Positions 34,355 through 46,800 of a stretch of 64,000 bases of DNA are shown in pieces (positions within the stretch are counted from its first letter, which is position 1; every line of letters begins with the position of its first letter). The position numbers and the translations under genes were made by a program. This stretch comes from Xylona heveae TC161 (taxonomy: Eukaryota; Ascomycota; Xylonomycetes; Xylonales; Xylonaceae): NCBI RefSeq assembly GCF_001619985.1, contig NW_017264194.1, positions 2,413,511 to 2,477,510 of the forward strand, in the 5' to 3' direction. A model generated the notes under the pieces. It was not told the DNA's origin. It worked only from the letters and a program-made list of their open reading frames with translations, and did no database searches.

Positions 34355-34826
34355 GATTATTGTAGAAGAAGAGAAGTTCTGCAGTATAGGTCTTGAGAAA
34401 GAAGTGTGATAGTATATACATATATATATAAGATATCCCAATTGACTTACTAGATATGGAATGTTAAAAACGCTGAGGATATCAAAGTATGGCTTTCAAA
34501 ATGTTTCTGGTGACTATCTTTACGCTGTATCACGCTGATTATACACTGATATCGATCCAACTTAGCGTCCTATCGACAGCCCAGGGGAGGTAGAAAAACA
34601 GATCGACATCTTCAACAGGACATACGAACATCTGCCATAGCGGGCAATTCCACAATCGAGATTCATTCAATTCATCTTGTATATTTTCCATTGTCACGAA
34701 CTTGTATAATATAGGGGAATTGACGAGGGTGAGCAGGAGCACACTGAGAGCACTACCAAAAGGAAATAAATAAATAAATAGATAGAGAGATAAGGTAGAT
34801 AGATAATAATAAAAAAAAAAAAAGAA
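34355..34826. other. Convergent 3' region with simple repeats
   Basis: AT-rich. It contains AT dinucleotides near 34420, an AAAT/GATA microsatellite at about 34764-34808 and an A-run at 34810-34824. No gene seen. Confidence 0.5.
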
Positions 34827-36168
34827 CTACTCAGTCCTAGCATTATCCGTATCCTTTAGCCCTTTAAGCATCTCATCAATGTCCCGGGGGTGGCTGATTC
34901 CCCACACCCCGCCACCTTTGACCGTATCCTTACCGCGCATGCCGACCTCTTTGCCAACAAGATTTCGTCCGACTTTCCCAGGTCCGATCCCAATCCACCT
35001 GCGCACTTTATCTTCCTGGTCCAGATACTTGATCGAGTCCCACCAGAGGACGGTCTCCACGCACGAGCGCGCAAGCAAGTCCTTTAGTTCCTCTTTTGAC
35101 CGAAACGGTCTGGCCGTGACATTACTTATACAGGGCATTTTACCCGGGAAAGCCACAACCTCCTTTTCCCTTTCCTTTTCCTTTTCCTTGCTGCCACCAC
35201 TACCACTACCCTTAGGGTTTAGAATCTTGCGCATCACATCTGCCGCGGGCTTCATGAGCGGGCTATGGAACGGACTATCGCTATGCAGGCGGACCGCGCG
35301 GGGGTCATGGCCCGCGAACTGCCGCAGGTGTGTCAAGAGGGTATTGATGCGCTCGATGCTGCCGCTGAGCACGAGCTGGTTCTTGGAATTGATATTCGCA
35401 ATCAGGACCTGCTGAATGGGGGGCACCTCGTCTGCCGCGTCCTGTTTCGAGCCGGTCGAGGCGCTGCCCAGGAATTCGTGGATCGCTTCAATGAGGTTCT
35501 CGAGCCGGTCGGGCTCGCACACCAGCGCGACCATGCCGTACTCGCTCCCGCCTTCGCGACAGGCCTGGCGCGAGCATTTCGCCATGACTTCGCCACGCGT
35601 GCGCACCATCTTGAGAGCGTCGTCGTAGCGCAGGTAGCCGCCGGCAACTAGAGCTGCAAATTCACCCAGTGAGTGGCCCAGTGTCACGTCTACCCTGTCT
35701 GCGGTCTTGAAGCCGAATTCGTTTTCGAGGATCCGTAGAATCATGACGGAGGTCGCCATGATGGCGGGCTGTGAGTTTTCCGTCGCAGTCAGGGTGGAGT
35801 TGGGGCCCTCGGATATAATCTTGGAAAGAGGCACGCGTAGAATCTCGTCGGTTTCGTCGAGAAAGGGTCTGGCCGTGCCGGGAAAGGCTGCAAGCCAGTC
35901 GTTGGCCATGCCTACTCGTTGCACGCCTTGGCCTGAATGGTGTACACCGTTAACGCTGTGCGGCAATATGATACATATATCTCGGTTTTGCTAACATACC
36001 TGGAAAGAAGAGTGCTGTACGAGGTGAACTGGCATTGGATGATGCCATTCTTTGCTGTTGCTGCTGCTGCATTGGCGCAGTTATTAACACCCTCCTGGAA
36101 CGAAATTTGGGAGCCGGGCAGCATCGGCGCAGAGACTGCATTGTACAATGAGAGCTTCTAGTAGCCAT
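34827..36168 (-). CDS. MCT1: Mitochondrial malonyl-CoA:ACP transacylase (Mct1)
   Basis: Two exons (36000-36168 and 34827-35932) encode 424 residues. Exon 1 gives a basic presequence (SLRRCCPAPKFRSRRVLIT), a poly-Gln stretch and ALFFPG, completed as FPGQGVQRVGM in exon 2. The FabD-type active site is present: GHSLGEFAAL with nucleophile Ser 144, the ENSQPAIMAT oxyanion-hole glutamine, the substrate-binding arginine in MVRTRGE, and the catalytic His in SPFHSPLM. The enzyme loads malonyl groups onto mitochondrial ACP for type II fatty acid and lipoate synthesis. A 20-residue Gly/Lys/Glu-rich insert (about residues 330-350) is unusual and probably a surface loop. Confidence 0.94.
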
Positions 36169-37841
36169 CGCGTAGGATTATTATTCATGTGCAATAGCAA
36201 ATCAGAGTCTGAACAACGCCTTCATTGCAAATCCATCAAGGCCAAGGGGCCTCCACGGTTGAAGTGCGCACAAAGAAGAATGAAGAAAACTGGGACAGAG
36301 CAATGGCGCATTGATGGCTCATTTTGTTTAACAACTCTTCGTCATCTGTTAGCTTCCTCCCTCCGTTCATGCCATGACGACGTGCATCGAAAAGTAATCG
36401 GAAAGCGCTGGATAACAAATGATGTTCTTCTTGGTAGAGTGCGCTGTTTATTTTCCCAGAAGGAAAAAAAAAGCATAAGCAATCTCCGTGCTGGTGGTGG
36501 TCATAGCGAGCTATCGTTTATCCCATAGTCAGGTATTTTAGCTAAGCTAGTTCGAGCAATTAATCACGCGTTCATCCTTAGGGGGGAAGTTACAATGAGT
36601 CCGTCTACTTTTTGCGGAGTATCTGCAAGGCGCCTCCCCCGGGGGAGGGCGGGCGGAACGTCATGCAGTTCTTACAACTAAACTTCTTTGCTCACTTCGA
36701 ACCGTGACGTTGAATTATAATTGTAAAGAGTTACCGAGGTAAGCGCTGAATGCAATTAAGCCCTCTCTCTCTGTTTCAATTCCCGCTTTTCCTTTCTACC
36801 AAGTAAGCAAAGCTGAGGATAACATCGGCCAAATTCAGCGTTTACCCTGTTACTCTATCAGCATGCCCTTGAACCGCGCGCTATAACAATCGCCAACCCG
36901 AGGAAGCAAGGTTGGCGCTAAACCCCGAGGTCTTCGCTCCCTTGAGCCGAACACGGGACGAGCAGCCACATGATTGTGGGGCAGAAAAGCCTAGAGACCC
37001 CTGGCCGAGCAATCGAGCGTGGCCATGTCTCAGCGACAACAATTTCGGAAGCAGAATGATACCTCAACCTCAGCAAAAGCAAAAGCCGGTTGATCAATTT
37101 AGACTGTCCTATAGTGATTTTTGCCATCGCCGTTCGACAAAACCCATCTCATTACTGAGTGTATCACGTAATCCTACGCCTATGATATTTGCATCAATGA
37201 CACATGAAAATCAAGCAGATATTTACCATGGAACGTGCTGAAATTTGCTTCAATCATATGTACTTCCAGATCATTCCGATTATCCGCATGCCCTATTGCC
37301 TTATTTGCCCATAGCCATGTACCCATCAAGCCATTCTCCCGTCTCTGCTAGCGATTTGATTCATACGATAGAAGAGAAAATACCCGGCATGAGAATAAAA
37401 TAAAATAAAAACCCGTAAGCTCCAGCACGGTACTGTTCAAGTACAAAATGAATAGCCCATATAAATCCACAGCAAATGTATATCCTCAATCACAATATCG
37501 ATGCCAAATTGCCAAGAAATTAGCAACAGCAGTAGCAAAGCTTTTCCGCCATCGCTTCCTAGATCCGATCCAAGTACTCTCCACCTTGCTTGGACAGAAC
37601 GGACCAGTGGAACGAGCAGCCCGAAGCTGAGTTTCAGCGTAGATTTAGCAAGTGCAATAATCCAATAGAACAAGGCAAAGTAAAATAGAAAAAGGGAACA
37701 ATGAGCAACGAGTCAGAAAACAGCTGACTGTCGGTGCTCCATGTTATAGCAAGCAAGCAAGTCGCGTCAACGCAAGATCGAGCCATGCGCGCACTGCACA
37801 TATTTCCCCTCATGGGTCCGTTATTTAAGAGGCGCCATGAT
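36169..37841. other. Intergenic region between MCT1 and the zinc-cluster/acetyltransferase gene
   Basis: It holds the MCT1 promoter, including a 16-bp perfect palindrome at 36633-36648, and the 3' end of the fusion gene. The small frames around 36900-37250 have no family resemblance. Confidence 0.45.
36633..36648. repeat. 16-bp perfect GC palindrome
   Basis: CCTCCCCCGGGGGAGG reads the same on both strands. It lies about 465 bases upstream of the MCT1 start codon in an otherwise AT-leaning stretch, so it could be a dimeric factor site. No factor is assigned. Confidence 0.5.
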
Positions 37842-40205
37842 TCATCTCTGGTCATTACCATAGATGCCGCGGAGGACGCGTGCTGGGTTACCCGCGACGA
37901 TGGTAAAGCGGGGTACGTCCTGTGAGTGAAGGGTTAGTACGCCGAGTTTTTGTAATTCCTTGGAACTTGGAGGAGAAAAGGCAAGAGGTATCGCAGAAGA
38001 GGTGACTCACCCTCGTTACAATCGAGCCGGCCCCGATAGTTGAACCCTTTCCGATCCGAACCCCTGGCAAGATGATAACGCCCCCACCAATCCAACAGTC
38101 TTCCTCAACGGTAACATTTCGACCCACCGCCGGTCCTTGACTGCCATTTCTTCGTCGAGGGTCCAAGGGCATTGTCGCACCAAAGAGGCTGACATTCGGC
38201 CCGAAGATGCATCGCGGTCCAATGATGACACTGCACGTATCGAGAATCGTGCAATTGGTCCCAATGACGACATCATCACCAATAGATATATTGTAGCCAT
38301 AGTCGCACGTAAAGGGCGCCTCGACAATGACCCGCTCGCCTACATTTCCCACCGGCGACGGTCCCTCTGGATTACCGTACAGTGACGAGTCTCGAGGCTG
38401 TAGTATTTCGCGAAAGAGACGGCCCCGTTCCTCTCGACTAACCCCGAGGGTAGGATTCGTGGCGTTATTGAACCGCCAACAAGCTGCTTTGCACCGTTCA
38501 CGTTCCTCCACCAGCTGGGCACTAAAGGGCAGATAGAGTTCGCCCGACAGCATCTTCTGTTTTTGCGTCCTCTCAACCCGTGGACGCAGTGATGCAGCAT
38601 GCTGAAGAGCAATCTGAGCCGTCTTTGCCTGCGACTTTGGCGTATTGGGACTGCTTGCATTCGAAGGGTGTAGAATTGATCGATGGCTCACTGTCGCTGG
38701 TGAGGCCGTCGTGGCGCCGTCCACAGAATCCCGGCGAGAGAGCTCATGAATCGGCGGTACTCGGACAAAATCTGTCTGCGCGACCTGTTCTGGAAGGTAG
38801 GGCGGGTTGACCGGCCGGTGTTGTGGCCATCCGGGCTTCCAGGCAGCTCGGGACCCAGGGCCGTGAGGACTCGAGTGATCATCATCAACTATAATGGGTC
38901 GCACCTGACCACTTTCAGAGATAGGGTCCGGGTGCTGAACGACAGGCTGAGCCATGCTGGTTGCATAGAGGGGTGGACTCGGATCGCGGTGAAGCCTGTA
39001 GGCGCCTTGCGTGGGTGGTGCCGGTGCCACCACTGCGGGTGCAGGATGAGCAGGAGGATGCGGTACGACAGGATAATCTTCTTTTGATTGCAGGGGCACA
39101 GGAGTACGGTTCGTCGAGGGCTTCTGCCAAGTGTTTCGCAAATGGTATCCCTCACAGACAAATCCGCCTTTTTGACAGTTGTGGCCTGGGAGGAAGAAGT
39201 GTTAGCTAAGTAAGGCCGAACCTGCTCCAAAGGGAGCCAATGGCAGAGGTTGGCTTTTCGAAGCATATTGCCGTGGTAAGAGGGATACGTACACTCAGGT
39301 TTTGCCTCATCGCACTTCTTCTTTCTCCGACGACATGTCATGCATCCCGTCTTTGTTCGATTGCTAAATACTCGCTTGCGACGTTTGTGATCAACCTGGA
39401 CGCCAGACTGAGGGGTCCGATCAGTCCCATAGCCGCCTGCCATATTCCTCTGAGAGGCTGCCTCGGCCTCGTCATCTTCGGGAGTATTTCTGTATACAGC
39501 GCGGCTCGAATCGAGATTGTGCGACTCTCTTTGGAGCGCTTCGGCCAGCTGTGCATCAGTATGGGCTGGGCTATCGGTCCGTGATCCGTTGTAGGGTGGC
39601 GCAGGGCCCTGAGTGCCCTGACCGTACCAAGGGCCGTGGGCAGCGGCAACGTCTCGCGAATCCGGTTCTGAGATGGCGGGGTATGGCAGAGTTCGCGCGC
39701 GCTGGTCATGGGTCGAGCTGCCATTATGATAGCGTCCATTTCTATTGTCTCCTTCGGATCCTTCTGGTCCTAAGCCTGAGTCGATGAAATCGGTATGATC
39801 TGCCGTTGGCGACTTGGACGGAACTTGGCTCTGATAGGATGTGCCACTTGTCGATTGACGGCCCTCAGATTCGGATCTCTTCCGTTTGTGAGGGCTCGGA
39901 TTATGGGAATTTGCGTGAGAGTTTGAAGGGGGCTGATCAGAAGGTTTGTCGGTCTCCGGTCCGTCGACATTCGGCGGTGGGCGCACCCAATCTTCGCGGC
40001 GTGTCGATAAAGTCAGGCGCTCGCCAGGCCTGCTACTAGGTGGACTCGGTCTCGACGAAGCGTGGATGTTGCCGTTCATGTCGCTGACCGCAGAAGTGTC
40101 TCGTCCATTGACCGCAGTGAACCGAGCCGGAGGAGCGTCATCAACACGCTCCCTCTCCGAATATGAGGGCGCAGGCCCCATTGGCTGCGGATCGACCGAC
40201 GACAT
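37842..40205 (-). CDS. Zn2Cys6 cluster fused to a maltose-acetyltransferase-like beta-helix
   Basis: Three exons (39293-40205, 38011-39185, 37842-37919) encode 721 residues. Residues 1-275 are disordered, rich in Ser, Pro, Arg and Asp. The zinc cluster has Cys 288, 291, 298, 305, 308 and 315, with the fourth formed across the first intron. A Pro-rich linker follows. The C-terminal half has a Mac segment (KMLSGELYLPFSAQLVEERE) and left-handed beta-helix hexapeptide repeats (GYNISIGDDVVIGTNCTILD, IGGGVIILPGVRIGKGSTIG) ending DVPRFTIVAGNPARVLRGI. It resembles sugar O-acetyltransferases, but the position of the catalytic histidine (THP in the family) reads TMP. The protein is likely a nuclear regulator with a trimeric, possibly non-catalytic sensor domain. 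Confidence 0.87.
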
Positions 40206-43200
40206 GGCAGGCAAGACCTTTTACGTGCCACGCGATTACACAGAGAGCGCCCCAATGCGACCGGAGGCGTAAAGTTATGCTTGGGCTTCGTTCAAGGAAG
40301 GTTTGACGTACAGGTGCGCTGCACGAGTGAGTCGAGTGAGTTGCATCACCAGTGTGCGATTCACTTACCTCGCGATAGAGCGCCGGTGCAGGCAATGCAA
40401 CTGATCAATGTCCTGACAGCCTGGAGGCGCAGAAGGAAATGGACGATGTTAAGAGTGCACGCCCGAAGGCCCCTGCGGGAGAGTGCTATATTAATGTCGG
40501 CTGGTTCTGCTTTCAGGTCGCTTGAAGGGTGGGCAGGCAAGTGGGCCGCGCTGAAGAGCGTCTATGCTTTCGCGAGGGATATGACAGGTCGCAATAGGCG
40601 CCACGCTTCAGCGAAATGACGATGATTTGCAGCTGATAAAGTCGCAAATCTCCGACACCTGACAGTGGAACGGAATTTGTGGTTGAAGATTGGAAAGAAG
40701 TTTGTATCCGGCAGAGGAAGAGAGGTCGTCGTTCAATATTGGCGGCTGCGGGGGTTGAACAGCGAGGGCTTCAGTCGTGGCCGTCGCGGTTTTGCCTAGG
40801 GTGGCACGAAGACGCGGGCGGTCGAAACTCACCCCAGAGCCGCTCTCGGTACCAAGTCCTCTTGGCTGGACCCTTGAACTGGGGAAGAAGATGCACGTAA
40901 CGTATAGTGAGTACTGGCAGGCCGAGAGAACTTTTTTGCTTTCGCACGCACAGACGTCAATAAAATGGAGACTGAGAGCAAAAAAAAAATAAAGGAAGAA
41001 GTTGAGCAACAATGGGAACTGAAAATCAGGGCCAAGGAGGTGAATAGAAACGAAATCAGTAGAAGGAGTGGCAGCAGTGTGTATAAAGTTCGGCCGAAGC
41101 AGAAGAATAAAAACAGTGACGCCCGCAAGAATCGAGTAATTGGAATGGGGCGCAGGGCGGGTCTTCGGGTAGAGGCGACGCTCGATGGGGTTACTGTCTG
41201 GATGGTGGTTCGGAGAAGGATGTGCAAATAAGAACCCGCCAATTGAGAGGTTTCAGTGGGCGGCAGCAACAGACGCCAGAGAGAAAGAACAGTCGGCTTG
41301 CCAACGGGTGAGTCTCTTCCGATGATTGGACCAGGGCAAGAGGCAAAGGAAACAGGGCGGATAAACCTAGCAAGGAGCCGGACAAGGGAAAACTCACCCG
41401 TCCAAAGCAACGATAACCACTATCAGAGAAGTATAGTGCAAGGGAGCGGCGAGGCATTCAGTTAAATCCATCAAATCGGTTAGTCAAAGCTCCGGGTGCA
41501 TCGTGCGCCTATTCCTCCTCTCTAGGATGATAAACGGTCTTGCACTCGTCTTTCATCTCCTCCGATCAAAGGTCAGCTTAGCCGATCAATCACGTAAATT
41601 ACCCCGAGAATTTAATTCACCTTCCTTGCGCAACCTTGATGAGGTGACTTGTGGTCGCCAGTTAGCCAAGGAAATTGGAAAAAGAAAGGACCCTAAGGAG
41701 GAGGATGGACCGGGGGTGGTGATGGTGGTGGGAGTGGTGGGTTGGTTGCGTCGCTGGACACGCCTTTCGCCCTGCTTCCTGGCCGCGGCATTGGCGCCTA
41801 AGCCAAAATTGGAGGGCCCATGGATGACTTGAGCGAGAGCGAAGCACCACAAAGGCGGCGTATCCGGCAAGCCCTGTTAATTCTGCCGTATATGTGCGGC
41901 GTAATTGCACGCACGTCGTCACCAAAGAGGTGGCTTCCCCCACCAGACGGCCGCTAAATGCAGAGGGATAGAGAGACACACAGGACAACCGAGTCCGTCT
42001 AGGCTTAGAGAGGGAATAATATGGAGATGGGTCAGAGTTGAATGCCCCAGAAACATATCCCAGTCAACGACCGTCCAGTGGGCCATGTCCCGCTCGGCTT
42101 GACCTGCGCTGGCTCTGTGCTAACCGAGGCCGCGCTGGAGACGCGGGAGGCGAGACCGGCGATAGGAGGGCAACCCGTAGCAGACCTGGAGGGGGGAGGT
42201 CTTGTTACGGGTGCGAGGGTAGTGGGTAGGGGAGAAATTTTAGTTATACTTTAGTGCCATTGCCTTCGAGCTGCCCTGCGCTCACGGCCGATGTGGAGGG
42301 GTCAAATGAGGACAAGCTACGCTTTCCATGCCCATCTTGCGAATATGAGCCGCTCGTCGTGGTCTTCTTCACAATCCTCGTGGGCCCCATCTCCTTATGC
42401 GTCACAAACGATAACATTGAGACAATAGAGATCACTGGTAATCTTCGATACTCAGGGCCTTCTTGTGCACCCTAGGCGCCAAAAAGAACTTCGAACGGTC
42501 CCTCAACGCCAGTGGCCTACCGAAAGTAGTGTTGCACAACAGAGCAATGATGATCAGCATTGGCCCTTGTGTCCTTGCTGTCATTCTCAGATGATGTTCG
42601 ACTTTTATCCGCATCTCAATCAGCAGGGATTGGCATATGACGAAGATCAGCTCGACCCATCCGACCGTGGCCATTTTGCACTTCAATTTCCCTCTTGCCA
42701 ATGATTTCAAATGCTCATCCCGACAGGGGCAGGTGGGGAGATGATCATCGCTGTTCGGAGCAGCGCCCCTGGAATTTTGTCCGGAGGTCTTGTGCGGCTG
42801 GGATAAGAGCTCCACAGAGCGCTTATTCGCTCTATGATTGTCAGACTTTGTCCAGGCACTACTCAGCGCGGCATAGCATGGACATCACCCCGCCCCTTTC
42901 CCATTTCCTTGTCCAAGGACACCCAGTGCAGAGAAACCCGAGCCTAAAGGGGACGTCAAATCATGCAAGCGCTGATAGTGTCGCAAAGTGTCTAGGGTAA
43001 TGGTAGTTGAGAAGCCCCCTGCGGTCGGACATGCATGTCACATCCCGGGCCAGATCCCGGAGCGTTGGCGGGTCACAATCAGTAGCTTGAAGGTAATACT
43101 GTGGTCCTGCTCGTGCCCAGGGCCGCCTCTCGCGTGGGCGACCAAGGCCCATCTATCCACTCCAAGCTGGGCGAAGCGAAAAGAGAGATTGACCTGCATG

Positions 43201-43250
43201 AATCTTCAACCGTAGCAAAGTAAAATCGAGTGTTTGATATGCACATCTGA
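40206..43250. other. Gene-free region I: probable long leader and promoter of the fusion gene
   Basis: On the minus strand, 40206 to about 41500 is pyrimidine-rich and is probably leader. Open frames there encode Leu/Ser/Pro-rich peptides without family resemblance. G-rich tracts lie at 41700-41760 and 42190-42240. I see no supportable gene up to 43250. Confidence 0.4.
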
Positions 43251-46200
43251 ATTTTGTTACGACTTTTTGATTACTATAAGAACTGTCAGCAATACCTACG
43301 AGGTGTCATTGGAAAAAGTTCCCTGAAATCGCTGCTGCAAGCTGACATGTGGCCGTGGAGGGTATATTTCCCACTCTCCTGCCACCCTCCATGAGGCGAA
43401 AAAGCCTCCCGTGATTTGCAGAGGACTTTAACCCCATTTATAATGATTGAACCAATCACATACCAGGCCTTAACGAAAAAAAAAAAATATCTAACACAGT
43501 CGAACAGTTATTTCAGAGCAAAGGTAGATTTCAACGGTCACTACAAATAGTTTGCTGGACAAACAAGCTTCATATCTGATCGAGAAGTAATCTCATTCAA
43601 TACATTGTCAACATAAACGTTTTGAAAAGAGGTAAAAGAAAAAGAAAAAAGAAATAAACGACAACGTTCCAGCGAATTTAGTCTATACTTTCCTCTTCTT
43701 TGCAAAATTCTCAGCGCCACTTCGTCTAGATAAAACGGGTTGGAATCAGCGGACGCTGGGTAGAAAGGTCAGGTTGCCCCTCGTTCGCGGCTAACCTGAC
43801 TGCCTCAAGCGCTAATTGGATAAATCTAACGCGACACAAACCCCTACTGCCTGTTCTTCGGAAATTGTATTAATCTTTTCTAATGCGATGTACGAGAATG
43901 AATTCGAGAGTAAACAAAACATAATATTATAATATATATATTCAACAAAAAAAAAAAGAGAATTTTTCACAAATTTTTTAAATTTTTTTCATTTGCCTTT
44001 CCTGTTCATGGCGGCAGCGAATAAAGGACAAAGTGATTCTGCCGCAGACGAGGGGAGACCTCATCGGACCGTTGGAGCGCCTCGGGTAGCAGGTTCGTAT
44101 CGCGATTGCGGCGGGTGCGAGTCCGGAAAACGCGCTCAAAGTCGGCAAAGGCAGCGACGAAGCGAAGGGGGTAGACAACAGAACGAGACGAGTATCAAGC
44201 AGAACGGAGGGATGTGGCCGTGGCGCCCTGGCGCGGACGCGAAAGCGTGCGCGGCGTCCTCGACAGCCAAATGATCATCGGGTTTAGCGTCAGACCACAC
44301 AAGGGATGCACTCAATGACGCCGAGATCATGGTCCAGATCGAGTGCGGCCCGCTCTTCGAGGGCATATCTGCCATGTGTGCATTTGGGTATCAACGGTCT
44401 CTAAAGTACAGCCTAAGCCAGCCAACCAGAAATGTTCCCCACTCTGAGCACACGGAGCAATTCGACACTACTTCCATACTTGTCCATTTCGCGTGACTGG
44501 TTCCCATGCAAGCAAGGTCCAGGGAACAGGGTAGGAAGAAAAGGGCAAAGCGAAAAGAGAATGTGCACGATGCTTGTCAATCTCTTATTATTGCTTTCTC
44601 TATCGAATGCATTGTGACCAAAAATCTCTCCATGCTTGCTCAATTCACCACCTTCATTTGCAACTGTCCAGTACCGCATTTTGTCCTTTATGGGGGGAGG
44701 GGGATGGGGGAAGGGTGAAAAGGCCTGCTTGGATGGGCGGTGACGGGCCGTCCGCTCACCGGTGACCCTAGGCGCCGGCCCGCGCCCATTGGAAAAATGT
44801 CATGGGCATCCCGCCCGTTCATTAACACCCTTTGGTGACAATTGCTCCAAGGCTAAGTGGCACCAAGAGTATCAGATACACCGAATTGGCTCTCGAGGAA
44901 ATTTTCAATTTCGTGACTCTCCGATGGCACCGTCTCATGATTGGCTGGTGGGCATAACAGCGTCCCATCAATATGGGTCTTCCGTCGTTCCTGGCCAATT
45001 TCACCTTATTCTCGCCAAGTTGTTAAGTCTTGCATCTCATGTTATCTTTTGTTGATCAATGACAGAACGACGACCGATGAACGAGCATAGGAAGGCTTGA
45101 TTTTATCTTCTCAGCCTAGCAAGGCGTCTTTAACTACTGATAGGTAAGCTTAAAGCTACCTTCTCAATAGTGTTTACCGACACATTCTTTTCCAATTCAG
45201 TCTACGGAATACATACGAGTGTTTCTGACTCTGCTTGCTTTCTATCGCCAATCGTGGCGGAAAAATCCGAAGAAGAAAATCAAATGAGCGCAGTGGCCCC
45301 GTCCATATTCTTTGAAAAGACAAATGCGTCATGTGCTTAGAAGCGGCTGCAGCCTGCGATGCATGGCATCCTTGCTGAATCCCCAGATATGCGTAAGTAG
45401 GGCCCCGAGACAAGCCGCAGCTGGAAAGAAGTGCGCCGCTGCTATAGAAGAGATTGCAAGGTGCTGCCAAACGGTGGACAACCAGAGAAGGACCTTGACG
45501 ATCTTATTCTCAAGAATGGTGCGAGACTAAGTGAGGGACTGGCCCCATTACCAAAGCTCAGGTAAATTTTGCCGATATTGAGCACCTATCCTCCGACATG
45601 CAGCCGCGGGCACGAAATGGTTTCGTCGGTTGCTCCACTTGTCCTGCTCCCGAGCTCAAAGCACGGCACCACATCCTTTAGCCTTCTCTGACCAAATGCT
45701 TCTATCCGCCGCCTACAAGCGCAGCCCAGCCGATCTTAATCGACTAAGGTCCTTGGGGAAGGCAAACTGCCATATCTGGCGTCGCCTGGTAGAGTACAAT
45801 CGAATCTTTCCGGCCGGCTCCTGCTTACTACGTACGTTCCAGCTCATCGATTGCCCCCGATGACCGATGAGTGCTCGCGCGCAGCACATGAGCGACCACG
45901 CTGGACAGAACAGGGAACGGAGCTGGCCTGAAAAAGGATCGCACGCCGAACCGGCCACCCTCCGTCATGGTGACTATAACGGCTATCACCAAAGAAACGT
46001 GCGTGCCAAAGGGCAGCGCAGTTTGTTCCTGCACCCTCATTCTTTGTCAGAACGATATTCGCCTTTGATGATGAGCTCGTCGGGATGCTGCATCCCTTTG
46101 GGGTGGAGATTCTCGCACCCTATGGGCTCCTATTGCTCAGGACATTTTGCGAACCCTGGTCCACTTAGTGTGCTTGCTGCAGCCGTCACATATGTAACAC

Positions 46201-46800
46201 TGAACGCTTGCATTTTTATTTGATTCTTCGTTGGACTGGACATGCGCACGCCCATTGGCTGCGCTAATTTCATCGGTCCTGTACTCCTCTGGTTTCTCAT
46301 CCCCTTTCACCTGCGCGTCTCGCACTGCGCTGGACTCGGTAGGGGGAGGCCTGCCCGAGCGCCCCCTTCGTGCCTGCCGACGTGCTTACCGCTTGGCCGC
46401 CCTCCCCATCCCCCCTCGCGGCATTTTATCGCTCATCAGTCGCGGGCGGCTGGCCCCTGCCCGCGGGCGATGGGTCAGGAAGGGTGTGGCGACGACCCCC
46501 CATCATGCCTCGTTTCGATTACGAGGGCGTCTCGCGCAAATCCTCTCTTGCCTTTCGCGCGGACTTTAGCGGGGTCCATTGGCTTCCGATCAGCATACCT
46601 GCGCTCTTACGGAGTACACTATTTCCTAACTTTGACAGGGGCATGTGAAGCTTTGAACTCTCGAGAGGACCTGCCCTTTTTCTCCACCCCTTGACGCACG
46701 CTATTCTCACTCGCTGAACGCAATAGTCCGTCCTTAGCTGCGTCGGAATATTACTTGAACTCATCACGTACTTTGTTCAGTCCACATCAATTGCCACTTG
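43251..46800. other. Gene-free region II
   Basis: It starts AT-rich (A-runs at 43480 and 43950) and becomes GC-rich from 44700 to 46700. A hairpin and palindrome lie at 44738-44765. Several overlapping frames at 46230-46700 come from GC-rich composition and have no recognisable motif. Confidence 0.4.
44738..44765. repeat. Hairpin and overlapping palindrome built from CGGTGA/TCACCG
   Basis: CGGTGA-CGG (44738-44746) pairs with CCG-C-TCACCG (44752-44761) around a 5-base loop with one bulged base. TCACCGGTGA (44756-44765) is a perfect 10-bp palindrome, so the CGGTGA half-site occurs three times in 28 bases. Confidence 0.5.

Noticed and set aside
46242-46694. Overlapping 92-150-codon frames in a GC-rich patch
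   Set aside because: Three frames are open at once, which is expected from high GC. The residues are mostly Pro, Arg, Ala and Cys without motifs.
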